DNA from: Bacteroidales bacterium
GTDB taxonomy: Bacteria; Bacteroidota; Bacteroidia; Bacteroidales; F082
Length of the DNA stretch: 31,249 bases
NCBI GenBank assembly: GCA_017651645.1
Contig: JAGCCO010000217.1
Span: 1 to 31,249 of the forward strand
Direction: 5' to 3'
The notes under the pieces were generated by a model. It had not been told where the DNA came from. It did not search any database and was given only the letters and a program-made list of their open reading frames with translations. The position numbers and the translations under genes were made by a program. Each line of letters starts with the position of its first letter. The stretch's first letter is position 1. Below are positions 23,338 through 31,249 of the stretch, piece after piece.

Positions 23338-25647
23338 ATGAAAAGTTACCTTAAATTCCTTTCCCGCAACAAGCTTTACACCGCCATTGAGGCGGTGGGG
23401 CTGATTGTGAGCCTGGCGTTCGTGATTGTGATCTTCTGCTACACGTGGCAGCAACTGGCTATCACGAGGGAAGCACCGGATTACAAACGAATCTATGCGC
23501 TTACAAGCGGGCGGCAGGATTTCATGTACGCATGGCCTGGGGAGATGGCGGTCGTGCAGGACCGGGTCCCGGACATCGAGGCTGCGGGAAGGATCGATAT
23601 GATCGGTTCCGCAGTCACGTTCAATGGTGAGCAGGTTCAGGGATCCCCCAATGTGTATCGTGTCGATCCGGAGATATTCGAGTTCCTGCCTCACACCTTC
23701 ATCTCCGGGGATGAGAAAGTCTTGAACGACAAGCACCAGGTCCTCCTGGGTGAATCGTTTGCGAGGACGATCTCTCCGGATATGGATCCTGTGGGCAAGA
23801 CAGTCATCCTTATGAACAGGGGTGATACTTGTGTGGTCGGGGGGATTGTCCGTGCGTCTGATCGTTCCATTCTGAAAGAGGGGGACATCTATCAGGCTTT
23901 CAATGAACCCGATGCTCCTTCCGCTTCGGAGTTTGTCAATCCGGTGGATCTGGTGCTGGTCCGTTTGCGGGAAGGTGCTGACCATCAGGAAGTAAGAACG
24001 CTCATTGATACGGTGGTAACCCGGGAATTCTCCAAAATGTTCTCGGGTAATAAGCCGGAGTGTTCGATGAGCATGCCGTTCAAGGATATTTATTTCTTCA
24101 AAGCGGGAAACAACCTGAAACATGGCAATGCCACGCTGGTCTATGTCCTGATAGCCGTCGGAATCCTGCTGCTCGCTTCGGCACTGTTCAATTACATCAA
24201 CCTCAGTGTCGCCCTGGCTGGAAAACGGAGCAAAGAGATGGCCATCCGTTCGACGCTCGGAGAATCCAAAAGCCGGATCCGGTGGCGGTATATCTCGGAG
24301 TCCATCCTGTTCGTGGCGGTTTGCCTGGCATTTGCATTCCTGCTGGCCAAGGCCCTGGAGCCGGTTTTCAACCGGTACGTGGCCGGAGATGTCGCACTCG
24401 AAGTGTCTCTGTCTCCGTTGTATCTGGGCGCTTATGCTCTGCTGGCCGTTCTGATCGGCCTGGTTTCCGGGCTGATTCCCGCCTGGATGACTTCCCGTTA
24501 CAACCCGGTGGACGTCATCAAGGGAGAGCAGCGCCGTCAGACCAAGACCCTCTTCTCCAAGGTGTTCATCGTCATCCAGAACATCATCACCGTCACCCTG
24601 ATTTCTCTGGCCTTGGTGATGGAACTCCAATATCATCATTTGATTAATATGCCCCTTGGAGCGAATGTGGACGGTTTGTACTACATCTCCAGCGGGAGTA
24701 TCGGTAAAGACGTCCTGGCTGAAAAGCCTTATGTCGACAAGATCGGAACCAGCAACGGATATCCCAGCAACGGTCAGATGAATCTTACGACAACCGTTGA
24801 CGAACAGAAGGTGTTCATCGGCTTGCTCCAGTGTGATGAGGACGCTTTCGGGATGTTCGGTTTCGAGGTAGAGAAGGATTTTGGGACCCCGATGCGAAAC
24901 TCATTGTGGTTCACCGAGTCTGCCGCCAGGGTTTTTTCCCTGGATGAGGAGAATCCCACCCCGCCGAGTATCCTCAAGTTTGTTGTGGGAGACTCGCACG
25001 TAGGAGGAATCATAAAAGACTACGCTGTCAAGGGCCCGTCCGAGGTGGAGGGTAATCAGATTGGAATCGTTTCTGTCGGAGATTTGGAGGCTTATGCCAA
25101 TGTGGTTCTGAAACTGAACCGCTTCGATTCCGACGTACGTTCCGATCTGAAAGAGATCGGAAGGGAGGAAAGCATAAGATTGACTGGGAAAACGGAATAT
25201 GGGGAACAGTACTATGGTTACATCCCTGAATTGATTGAAAAGGGCATGGAGACGACACGCAACTTCATCAGCCTGATCGAACTCTTCATGGCCTTGGCCA
25301 CCTTGATTTCCTTGTTGGGACTGGTTGCAATGAGCGCATATTACACCGGAATGCAAACCCGCGACATCGCCGTTCGCAAAGTTTTCGGAGGCAGTGTCGC
25401 CACCGAAACCGAACGCTCAGTAAGAGAGTACATGGTGCTGGTCGGAATAGCCGTCCTCATCGGCATCCCCGTCGCCATATTCCTCGCCGAACGCTATTTA
25501 AGGCAGTTCTACTACAGGATCGAAGGTTACGGATGGGTGTTTGTTGCCGGGGGCATTATCGCCATTCTCATTTCCTTCCTTGCCGTTCTCTGGCAAACCT
25601 TGAAGGCCGCGAAGACGAATCCGGCGGTAGAGTTAAAAAAGGAATAG
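23338..25647 (+). CDS. FtsX/MacB-family permease 2
   Basis: This 769-residue protein has the same eight-helix plan as permease 1: TM1 near 15-38, FtsX core 1 with SKEMAIRSTLGESKSRIRWR, FtsX core 2 with TRDIAVRKVFGGSVATETER, and a C-terminal AAKTNPAVELKKE. It starts 6 bases after permease 1. It differs from the other two in sequence, so the three are old paralogs, not a recent triplication. It may form a heteromer with its neighbours. Confidence 0.9.
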   Translation: MKSYLKFLSRNKLYTAIEAVGLIVSLAFVIVIFCYTWQQLAITREAPDYKRIYALTSGRQDFMYAWPGEMAVVQDRVPDIEAAGRIDMIGSAVTFNGEQVQGSPNVYRVDPEIFEFLPHTFISGDEKVLNDKHQVLLGESFARTISPDMDPVGKTVILMNRGDTCVVGGIVRASDRSILKEGDIYQAFNEPDAPSASEFVNPVDLVLVRLREGADHQEVRTLIDTVVTREFSKMFSGNKPECSMSMPFKDIYFFKAGNNLKHGNATLVYVLIAVGILLLASALFNYINLSVALAGKRSKEMAIRSTLGESKSRIRWRYISESILFVAVCLAFAFLLAKALEPVFNRYVAGDVALEVSLSPLYLGAYALLAVLIGLVSGLIPAWMTSRYNPVDVIKGEQRRQTKTLFSKVFIVIQNIITVTLISLALVMELQYHHLINMPLGANVDGLYYISSGSIGKDVLAEKPYVDKIGTSNGYPSNGQMNLTTTVDEQKVFIGLLQCDEDAFGMFGFEVEKDFGTPMRNSLWFTESAARVFSLDEENPTPPSILKFVVGDSHVGGIIKDYAVKGPSEVEGNQIGIVSVGDLEAYANVVLKLNRFDSDVRSDLKEIGREESIRLTGKTEYGEQYYGYIPELIEKGMETTRNFISLIELFMALATLISLLGLVAMSAYYTGMQTRDIAVRKVFGGSVATETERSVREYMVLVGIAVLIGIPVAIFLAERYLRQFYYRIEGYGWVFVAGGIIAILISFLAVLWQTLKAAKTNPAVELKKE

Positions 25648-25650
25648 ATT

Positions 25651-27987
25651 ATGGTTTTCAAGAATCTCAAAAGCCTGATACGCCGCTATCCTGTGGCGGT
25701 GGTACTGAACTTTACGGGCCTGGTGGCTGCATTCGTGGCGTTTGCACTCATCTTTCTGCAGGCGGATTATGAACTGTCGTTCGACAAATGTCATCCTACT
25801 GCAGACCGGGTGTTCCGGGCCGACAAGAAGGGTGATGAATCGCTTTTCCGTAATATCCTGCCGAGGGGCTTTGCTGATGATATCATCGCCTCATCGGCCC
25901 ACATCGAGGCGGGATGCACGGTGATGCCTTTCATGGGAGAGATTTATTTCTCCGCGGCAAAGGACGGCGAGACTCCTGTGGGTTACAAGCGGGAACTGCT
26001 CTTCGTGTCGGAGGGATTCATCGATGTATTCGGCATCAAGATGATCGAGGGCGATTCCCACGCGCTGGAAGGGCCCAATTCCGTGATTATTCCCCGGTCC
26101 CTGGCAGAAAACCTGTTCCCCGGGGAGCCTGCGCTTGGCAAGCTGCTGAAGACGGACGCCAAGTATATGGAGGTGCCCCGGGAAATCACTGTGATGGGTG
26201 TTTACGAGGACTTCCCGTCCAATACGCAGCTAGGCAACGACCTATATCTGGCTGTCGGGGATGTGCAGAAAGGTTCCTACGGCGGGGCCAATTTCATCTG
26301 CTATCTGCTGCTGGATGATGCCGGCAGTGCGGAGGCTGTGGCCGATGAATTCAACAGCCATTTTGATTTCCCGCCGGGAGGAGACTGGCTTACGCCCATC
26401 GAGCTGGTGCCGCTGACGAGCATCTATTTCCGAAACGAGGGAAATGTCTATAAGAGTGGCAGCCGGTCGCAGTTGCTTCTGCTCATTGCGATTGCCGTCC
26501 TGATCCTGGCGATCGGCCTTATCAATTTCACGAACTTCTATGTGGCCCTTACGCCGCTGCGCATCCGAAATATCAACCTGCAGAAGATCCTGGGATCATC
26601 GACGGCGCGCCTGAGGGCGCTGGTGGTGGACGAAGCCGTCATCTGGTGCATCTGCGCCTTTGCGGTGGCCGCCCTGCTGCTTGGACCGATATCTGAAGCG
26701 CTGGCTACTCAGGGAGTGCTGATGCAGGCGTTTACGCTCAGCAAGCACTGGGGGCTTCTGATATTTGTGGGAACGGTGGCGTTGGCCACGGGCATCATTG
26801 CCGGTATCTGGCCGGGTATCTATTCGACCTCCGGGCAGCCGGCGCTTATCCTCCGGGGAAACTACGGGCTGTCACAGTCCGGAAAGACGTTGCGTTCGGT
26901 GCTGGTGGGCGTGCAGTTTGTTGTCTCCATCGCCCTGCTTGTGTTCGTCTTCTTCGTGCAGCGCCAGAGCCGCTTCATAAAGGAATATCCCTGCGGATAC
27001 GACAAAAACAACCTCGCCGTGGTAAATATCGGCGGAGAGAACGGCCGCGAAAAGGCGGACTGGCTGCGGGAAAGGCTGTGTTCGCTTCCGGAGGTGAAGG
27101 ATGTGGCCTACGCAAACGACCTCATCGGTGGGTCTGACACCTATATGACCCAGGGGGTAAACTTCGGCGACGGAAAAGTGTCAATGAGCATGCTTTTCTG
27201 CAGTTGGAACTTCCCGCAGGTGCTGGGGCTGGAGGTGCTGGAAGGCCGGGATTTCAATGAAGGTGAATTCGGGCCGATCCTGTTCACCCAGGACTTGAAG
27301 GCCCACGGTGCGGAACTACGGGTTTATGCCGATGAATTCGGCGACGGAGCGCCTATTGTCGGCTTCATCAATAATGTGAATATCACCTCCATGCGTAAAG
27401 CCGATTCCCCTGTTGCCTTCCAGGTGCATACCAAGAAGGGCCACTCGATGCCCTTTGCGTATATCCGTCTGACCGATGGCGCCGACCGCTTCGCTGCCGT
27501 GGATAAGATCCAGACCATCCTGACGGATATGGACCCGACGATGCCTTACGAGGTACAGTTCTATGATGCCATCGGCAAGAACCTATACAGCGGCGAAGAG
27601 CGACTGAGGCTGGCCGTGTGGCTGTTTTCTCTGCTGGCGGTGCTTCTGTCGCTGGTGGGCATCTGGGGCCAGGTGTTGATGGATGTGCAGTACAAGCGGA
27701 CGGAGATATCCATCAAGCGGGTTTTGGGTGCAGAAATCCCTCAGATTACTTCGGAGGGCCTGTGGATTTACCTGCGGACGGTGGCCATCTGCTATGTGAT
27801 AGCAGCGCCGATTGGCTGGCTGATCGTCCGGTACTACCTGCAGCAGTTCTCGCACCGGGTGGGCTTCTCGCTGGGCGTGTTTGTCCTGACGCTCATTATC
27901 GTGGCGGCCCTATGCGTCCTGGTTGTGCTGTCGCACTATCTGCGGGCCGCCAGGATGAATCCGGCCGAGGTGCTGAAGAAGGATTGA
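25651..27987 (+). CDS. FtsX/MacB-family permease 3
   Basis: This 778-residue protein has the same layout as permeases 1 and 2: TM1 near 15-37, then FDKCHPTADRVFR, first FtsX core near 275-420 with IRNINLQKILGSSTARLR, second near 655-765 with RTEISIKRVLGAEIPQITSE, and a C-terminal AARMNPAEVLKKD. It starts 3 bases after permease 2. Base composition is more GC-rich than in permeases 1 and 2 and nearer to pepT. It ends the main ABC operon. Confidence 0.9.
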   Translation: MVFKNLKSLIRRYPVAVVLNFTGLVAAFVAFALIFLQADYELSFDKCHPTADRVFRADKKGDESLFRNILPRGFADDIIASSAHIEAGCTVMPFMGEIYFSAAKDGETPVGYKRELLFVSEGFIDVFGIKMIEGDSHALEGPNSVIIPRSLAENLFPGEPALGKLLKTDAKYMEVPREITVMGVYEDFPSNTQLGNDLYLAVGDVQKGSYGGANFICYLLLDDAGSAEAVADEFNSHFDFPPGGDWLTPIELVPLTSIYFRNEGNVYKSGSRSQLLLLIAIAVLILAIGLINFTNFYVALTPLRIRNINLQKILGSSTARLRALVVDEAVIWCICAFAVAALLLGPISEALATQGVLMQAFTLSKHWGLLIFVGTVALATGIIAGIWPGIYSTSGQPALILRGNYGLSQSGKTLRSVLVGVQFVVSIALLVFVFFVQRQSRFIKEYPCGYDKNNLAVVNIGGENGREKADWLRERLCSLPEVKDVAYANDLIGGSDTYMTQGVNFGDGKVSMSMLFCSWNFPQVLGLEVLEGRDFNEGEFGPILFTQDLKAHGAELRVYADEFGDGAPIVGFINNVNITSMRKADSPVAFQVHTKKGHSMPFAYIRLTDGADRFAAVDKIQTILTDMDPTMPYEVQFYDAIGKNLYSGEERLRLAVWLFSLLAVLLSLVGIWGQVLMDVQYKRTEISIKRVLGAEIPQITSEGLWIYLRTVAICYVIAAPIGWLIVRYYLQQFSHRVGFSLGVFVLTLIIVAALCVLVVLSHYLRAARMNPAEVLKKD

Positions 27988-28133
27988 TTCGGCATTCATA
28001 AGCACAGTTAAACATAAACACTTTTTCCGGAAACCAGGCGGGGCCCGGGAAGGTCCTGCCTGGCGGAAGGAGAAAAAGAGGATTTGTATGCAGTGTTTCG
28101 GCCTTTTGTGCGTTTAATAGGAAAACGAAAGCC

Positions 28134-28541
28134 ATGAAGATACTGAGAACGATGATCTGCGCTGCGCTGCTGGCGGCCGGACTTTGCGGTTGTAAGAAGA
28201 TCGATCTGAACAAACTGGAGGGCACCTGGTCCGAGCAGTATGACCCTACGGTCTTTGCGATGGATGGTTCCGTGGAGTACACTTTTGACGGGAACAATCA
28301 TTATCAACTCCATACTTATGATGCACTTGGGGGTGGGTCCCACGACTACACCGGCACCTATGCCATCGACTTGATCAAGAAGGGAACCATCACCATCAAT
28401 CCGCAGATGTCGGACTACAGCAACGTCACGTATACGCTTGTCAAATTAACTTCAGAGGAGATGGTCTGGCAGAAGGAGGGGACGACCTACTCCATCGGCA
28501 CGTGGGGCGTTGACTATCGGCATTTCGTGAGAGTCAAGTAA
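28134..28541 (+). CDS. small lipoprotein, lipocalin-like
   Basis: This 135-residue protein starts with a signal peptide and lipobox (LLAAGLCGC, acylated Cys near residue 20). The mature part begins KKIDLNKLEGTWSEQY and continues as alternating beta-strands with YTFDGNNHYQLHTYD, YTGTYAI and YTLVKLTSEEMVWQKEG, a lipocalin-like (DUF4488/5004-like) pattern common in Bacteroidetes. A hairpin (CCAGGC/GCCTGG) lies between it and permease 3, so it may be a separate transcript. An accessory role to the exporter is possible. Confidence 0.75.
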   Translation: MKILRTMICAALLAAGLCGCKKIDLNKLEGTWSEQYDPTVFAMDGSVEYTFDGNNHYQLHTYDALGGGSHDYTGTYAIDLIKKGTITINPQMSDYSNVTYTLVKLTSEEMVWQKEGTTYSIGTWGVDYRHFVRVK

Positions 28542-28679
28542 GTGCTCCGCAGTGCCAAGAAAGCGGGGCGAGAGGCAGGTTGTTACTACGGCGGTATAAC
28601 CCTCAGGAGCGGGCGACCAGGATTTGCAGTGTATAAGGACGGGAAGGTGGTGGCGCAATATACAGCGATTAGGAAATAA
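28542..28679 (+). pseudogene. short in-frame remnant ORF
   Basis: Directly after the lipoprotein stop, in the same frame, GTG begins 45 codons ending YKDGKVVAQYTAIRK and TAA. GITLRSGRPGFAVYKDGKV looks like a real protein fragment, for example the C-terminus of a lost gene or a read-through extension. No start signal is seen. Confidence 0.35.
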
Positions 28680-28680
28680 A

Positions 28681-28709
28681 AGAGGAGAAACCTTTATGGC
28701 TTCTCCTCT
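28681..28709. terminator. hairpin terminator at the remnant junction
   Basis: AGAGGAGAA (28681-28689) pairs with TTCTCCTCT (28701-28709). It separates the + strand debris from the - strand integrase remnant and overlaps the remnant's last codons. Confidence 0.55.
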
Positions 28710-28853
28710 CCAATCTTGAAACTGCTCAAGAGAGCATTCTGTCTTGTCTTGTCGGTCAATGCGATGTACGGTTTCATCGTATCGTAGTCATTGTGCCCGG
28801 TGGACATTATCACCTTCTCCGGTGTCAGGCGCTGCTCCAATATCTGTATTCAA
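28694..28853 (-). pseudogene. C-terminal remnant of a second tyrosine integrase
   Basis: Read in reverse from about 28853 the frame gives ILEQRLTPEKVIMSTGHNDY and then DTMKPYIALTDKT, ending FKIGEEKP and TAA. It aligns with the intact integrase at SGHKKYDTFKKYVRL: the GH box and the nucleophile Tyr are kept. Everything upstream, including the catalytic Arg and HxxR, is missing, and an in-frame TGA precedes it. It lies about 90 bases from tRNA-Leu, so an earlier or second element inserted here and decayed. Confidence 0.75.
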
Positions 28854-28895
28854 AATGTGGTCAAATTGTGTCCAAATTTGGTGAATACAAAAAAG

Positions 28896-28940
28896 AAAGA
28901 CTTTGTAAATGACTGATAATTAGCAAATTACAAAGTCTTT
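28896..28940. terminator. hairpin terminator of tRNA-Leu
   Basis: AAAGACTTTGTAA (28896-28908) pairs perfectly with TTACAAAGTCTTT (28928-28940). It is 4 bases from the tRNA 3' end, mirroring the hairpin at 354-395. If the att model is right, this copy came with the element. Confidence 0.7.
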
Positions 28941-28943
28941 TCT

Positions 28944-28957
28944 GTGCCCCGGGCGGG
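28944..28957. other. putative attR/attB core at the tRNA-Leu 3' end
   Basis: GTGCCCCGGGCGGG is identical to 399-412 and covers the discriminator base and the 3' acceptor strand of tRNA-Leu. Flanking bases differ on both sides, so the identity is limited to 14 bases. Confidence 0.55.
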
Positions 28958-29029
28958 AATCGAACCCGCACGGCCGTTTCGGGCCAAGGGATTTTAAGTC
29001 CCTCGTGTCTACCATTTCACCACCAGGGC
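28945..29029 (-). tRNA. tRNA-Leu (anticodon TAA)
   Basis: The reverse strand folds as an 85-base class II tRNA. Acceptor GCCCTGG pairs with CCGGGGC, the anticodon stem AGGGA/TCCCT encloses CTTAAAA (anticodon TAA), the variable arm is TGGCCCGAAACGGCCG, and the T arm is GCGGGTTCGATTCCCGC. CCA is not encoded. It is intact, so integration kept it functional. Confidence 0.95.
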
Positions 29030-29087
29030 GATGTGGCCGTTCCGCAAGGGGGCGGAACGGACTGCAAAGATAAGGATTTTTTGCAAA

Positions 29088-30308
29088 TTACTCCGCGAAG
29101 AGGGAGATGATGTTCAGGATCACCTTCGCCGCGGCTTCCATGCTTTCCAGCGGGACGAACTCCATCTTGCCGTGGAAATTCAAGCCGCCGGCGAAGATAT
29201 TCGGGCAGGGGAGGCCCTTGAAGGAGAGGTTCGCGCCGTCGGTGCCGCCGCGGATGGGCTGGATCTTCACCGGGATGCCGGCCATCTCCATGGCCTTGAC
29301 GGCCTTCTCCACCACGAAGTAGTGCGGTTCCACCTGCTCACGCATGTTGTAGTACTGGTCGCGCAGGTTGAGCACGGCGGTGCCGGCGCCGTACTTCACG
29401 TTGATGAAATCGACACAATCGGCAATCATCTTTTTCTTCGCCTCAAACTTGCCCCTGTCGTGGTCGCGGATGATATAGGCGATATCCGCCTCTTCCACCG
29501 AGCCGTTGAAGGCGATCAGGTGGAAGAAACCTTCGTAGCCCTCCGTGTATTCCGGGCGCTGGTCCACAGGCAGCAGGGCGCAGAACTCCTGACCGATATG
29601 GAGGGCGTTCTTCATCTTGCCCTTCGCGTAGCCCGGGTGCACGTTCCGGCCCTGGATATGGATCTTGGCCGATGCGGCGTTGAAGTTCTCGAACTCCAGT
29701 TCGCCGATCTCGCCGCCGTCCATCGTGTACGCGTAATCCGCGCCGAAGCGGGCGACATCGAACTTCACGACGCCACGGCCGATTTCCTCGTCAGGGGTGA
29801 ACCCGATCTTGATGGGCCCATGCTTGAATTCCGGATGGGCCACGATGTACTGCACCGCGTCCATGATCTCCGCCACGCCGCCCTTGTCGTCGGCGCCGAG
29901 GAGCGTCGTGCCGTCGGTGGTGATCAGCGTCTGGCCCAAATAATGAAGCATTTCCGGGAACTCGGACGGCTTCAGCGCCAGGCCGGGCACGCCCTTGAGG
30001 GCAATCTCCCCGCCGTCATAGTTCTCCACAATCTGCGGCTTGATGTCTGCGCCCGAGGCGTCCGGGGCCGTATCGACATGGGCGATGAAGCCGATGGCCG
30101 GCACCTTCGCCTCTACATTGGACGGGATGGACCCCATCACATACCCGAACTCATCCAGCGTCGCCTCCACACCCATCGCATTCAGCTCCGCGCATAGCAT
30201 CCGCAGCAGATTCAACTGCTTCGCCGTCGAAGGCTGGCTCTCCGACTCCTCATTCGACTGTGTATCCACAGCCACGTACCTCAAAAAACGATCAAGTATC
30301 TTTTCCAT
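29088..30308 (-). CDS. pepT: peptidase T (tripeptide aminopeptidase)
   Basis: This 406-residue M20-family metallopeptidase has the usual PepT length. It has the zinc-site residues in order: IAHVDTAPD (about 74-82), LGADDKGGVAEI (about 137-148), FTPDEEIGRG (about 172-181) and the C-terminal RGGTDGANLSF. It removes the N-terminal residue from tripeptides in the cytoplasm. It lies next to an OPT peptide transporter, transcribed in the same direction, so peptide uptake and cleavage are neighbours. It is chromosomal flank. Confidence 0.95.
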   Translation of the reverse strand: MEKILDRFLRYVAVDTQSNEESESQPSTAKQLNLLRMLCAELNAMGVEATLDEFGYVMGSIPSNVEAKVPAIGFIAHVDTAPDASGADIKPQIVENYDGGEIALKGVPGLALKPSEFPEMLHYLGQTLITTDGTTLLGADDKGGVAEIMDAVQYIVAHPEFKHGPIKIGFTPDEEIGRGVVKFDVARFGADYAYTMDGGEIGELEFENFNAASAKIHIQGRNVHPGYAKGKMKNALHIGQEFCALLPVDQRPEYTEGYEGFFHLIAFNGSVEEADIAYIIRDHDRGKFEAKKKMIADCVDFINVKYGAGTAVLNLRDQYYNMREQVEPHYFVVEKAVKAMEMAGIPVKIQPIRGGTDGANLSFKGLPCPNIFAGGLNFHGKMEFVPLESMEAAAKVILNIISLFAE

Positions 30309-30319
30309 AATTCATTGGC

Positions 30320-30407
30320 AGATTTCTCCGCTCGCTTCGCTCGGTCGAAATGACAAGAGATGCACCCTGTCATTTCGAGCGGAGCCGAAGGCGAAGTCGA
30401 GAAATCT
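30320..30407. repeat. REP-like inverted repeat between pepT and the transporter
   Basis: AGATTTCTC and TCGAAATGACA on the left (30320-30355) are inverted as TGTCATTTCGA and GAGAAATCT on the right (30368-30407), with CGCTCGCTTCGCTCGG-type sequence inside. It touches the stop codon of the transporter gene. TGTCATTTCGA plus GAGAAATCT is a familiar intergenic repeat in Bacteroidetes chromosomes. It may act as a terminator. Confidence 0.7.
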
Positions 30408-31249
30408 TATTTTTTATTGATTTTCATAGAGGAATAGACCATATACGCAATCAGCAGCAGGAACGGGATGATGGCGATCGCCTCACCGTACTGGGCGTTC
30501 CAGTTCGTGAGGAAGAGGTCCACGTTCGCAAAGCGGAGGATGGCGCTCACCACGCCCATGAGGGCGCCGCCGGCGATGAAGCCGGAGGCGATGAGCGTGC
30601 CCTTCTCTTGCCGGGCCGTATTGACCGCCGCGTCCTTGGAGCGCGTGCTCACGTACCAAGAGATCGCGCCGCCCACCAGCAGCGGGAGGTTCAGGTCGAT
30701 GGGAATGAACATGCCCAGGGCGAACGGCAGGGCCGGCACCTTGAAGAGCGTAAGGAGGATGGCGATGACCGCGCCGATGCCGTACAGCAGCCACGGGGCG
30801 CCGCCGCCGTTCATCATGGGCTGGATCACCGCCGCCATGGCATTGGCCTGCGGGGCCACGAGAGCCTGGTCGCCGGTAAAGCCGTAGGTCTTGTTCAGCA
30901 CCAGCATCACGCCGCACACCGTCACGGCCGAGACCGCGACACCGAGGAACTTCCAGCCTTCCTGCTTCTTGGGCGTGGAACCAATCCAGTAACCGATCTT
31001 CAAGTCGGTAATGAAGGAGCCCGCGACCGACAGGGCCGTGCAGACGACACCGCCGATGATCAGGGCGGCGGCCATGCCGGCGTTGCCCTTCAGGCCCACG
31101 GCCACGAGGATCAGGGAAGCGATGATGAGCGTCATCAGCGTCATGCCGGACACCGGGTTCGTGCCCACGATGGCGATGGCGTTGGCCGCCACCGTCGTGA
31201 ACAGGAAGGACACGATGGCGACGATCAGGAGACCCACCAAAGCCTGCCA
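30407..31249 (-). CDS. OPT-family oligopeptide transporter (C-terminal part)
   Basis: The frame is open to the window edge (at least 280 residues). It shows several hydrophobic helices, for example LMTLIIASLILVAVGLKGNA, then AAALIIGGVVCTALSVAGSF, and the family segment KIGYWIGSTPKKQEGWKFLG, PFALGMFIPIDLNLPLLVGG. These are typical of bacterial OPT transporters, which import small peptides with protons. The start is outside the window. It is probably functionally linked with pepT. Confidence 0.9.
   Translation of the reverse strand, partial: WQALVGLLIVAIVSFLFTTVAANAIAIVGTNPVSGMTLMTLIIASLILVAVGLKGNAGMAAALIIGGVVCTALSVAGSFITDLKIGYWIGSTPKKQEGWKFLGVAVSAVTVCGVMLVLNKTYGFTGDQALVAPQANAMAAVIQPMMNGGGAPWLLYGIGAVIAILLTLFKVPALPFALGMFIPIDLNLPLLVGGAISWYVSTRSKDAAVNTARQEKGTLIASGFIAGGALMGVVSAILRFANVDLFLTNWNAQYGEAIAIIPFLLLIAYMVYSSMKINKK

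Noticed and set aside
29031..30197. 388-residue + strand frame opposite pepT
   Set aside because: Mirror frame of a clearly recognised peptidase.

Overview
The window looks like a gut-type Bacteroidales (Bacteroidetes) chromosome carrying a mobile island. The evidence is two close matches to the Bacteroidetes primary promoter (TTTG, 20 bases, TAnnTTTG), Bacteroidetes-type integrase, WYL, DUF4143 ATPase and FtsX-family permeases, and leaders without strong Shine-Dalgarno sequences. No species can be named from the sequence alone.

Layout. 1-398: the start of a DUF4143-type ATPase, three 33-bp-phased repeats upstream of it, and a strong hairpin. 399-412: a 14-base copy of the 3' end of tRNA-Leu(UAA), whose complete gene lies at 28945-29029; these are probably attL and attR of an integrated element or a pile-up of elements. 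421-3835: integration module (10-bp arm-like repeats, tyrosine integrase, HTH protein, small zinc-finger-like protein, serine recombinase, small protein, and an inverted array of 9-bp GTCCC/GGACA repeats). 3897-8735: a co-directional operon with a GHKL ATPase of paraMORC type, a small helical protein, an unnamed protein, a DUF6339-like protein, a secreted repeat protein and another hypothetical, behind a good promoter and twin palindromes; this looks like an undescribed defence-type cassette. 8779-12765: unknown accessory genes and a structured non-coding stretch.

12766-16460: the oddest part. It holds TGCGAAAT palindromes, a WYL regulator, a three-copy 125-bp tandem non-coding repeat, and three small genes, each directly preceded by a copy of one ~42-base leader. 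The leader core (GCACGGGT, then AGTG at fixed distance) is also found in inverted orientation in each 125-bp repeat. 16656-19836: a basic/acidic small protein, a RepA-like hexameric ATPase whose 3' end carries a second GTCCC/GGGAC array, and a protein with three tandem copies of a ~95-residue domain.

20175-28541: an ABC exporter operon (one LolD/MacB-like ATPase, three ~770-residue FtsX/MacB permeases, a lipoprotein) with a textbook sigma-54 promoter and upstream TTTACA repeats. 28542-28957: debris, including the C-terminal remnant of a second tyrosine integrase beside the tRNA. 28945-31249: chromosome with tRNA-Leu, pepT and the end of an OPT peptide transporter.

The integrase, HTH, recombinase and RepA-like ATPase are typical of an integrative or mobilizable element. 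The paraMORC operon, WYL gene and leader cassettes are its cargo. Whether the ABC operon belongs to the island or was chromosomal before is not settled; a second possible right boundary lies near 20.0-20.1 kb.
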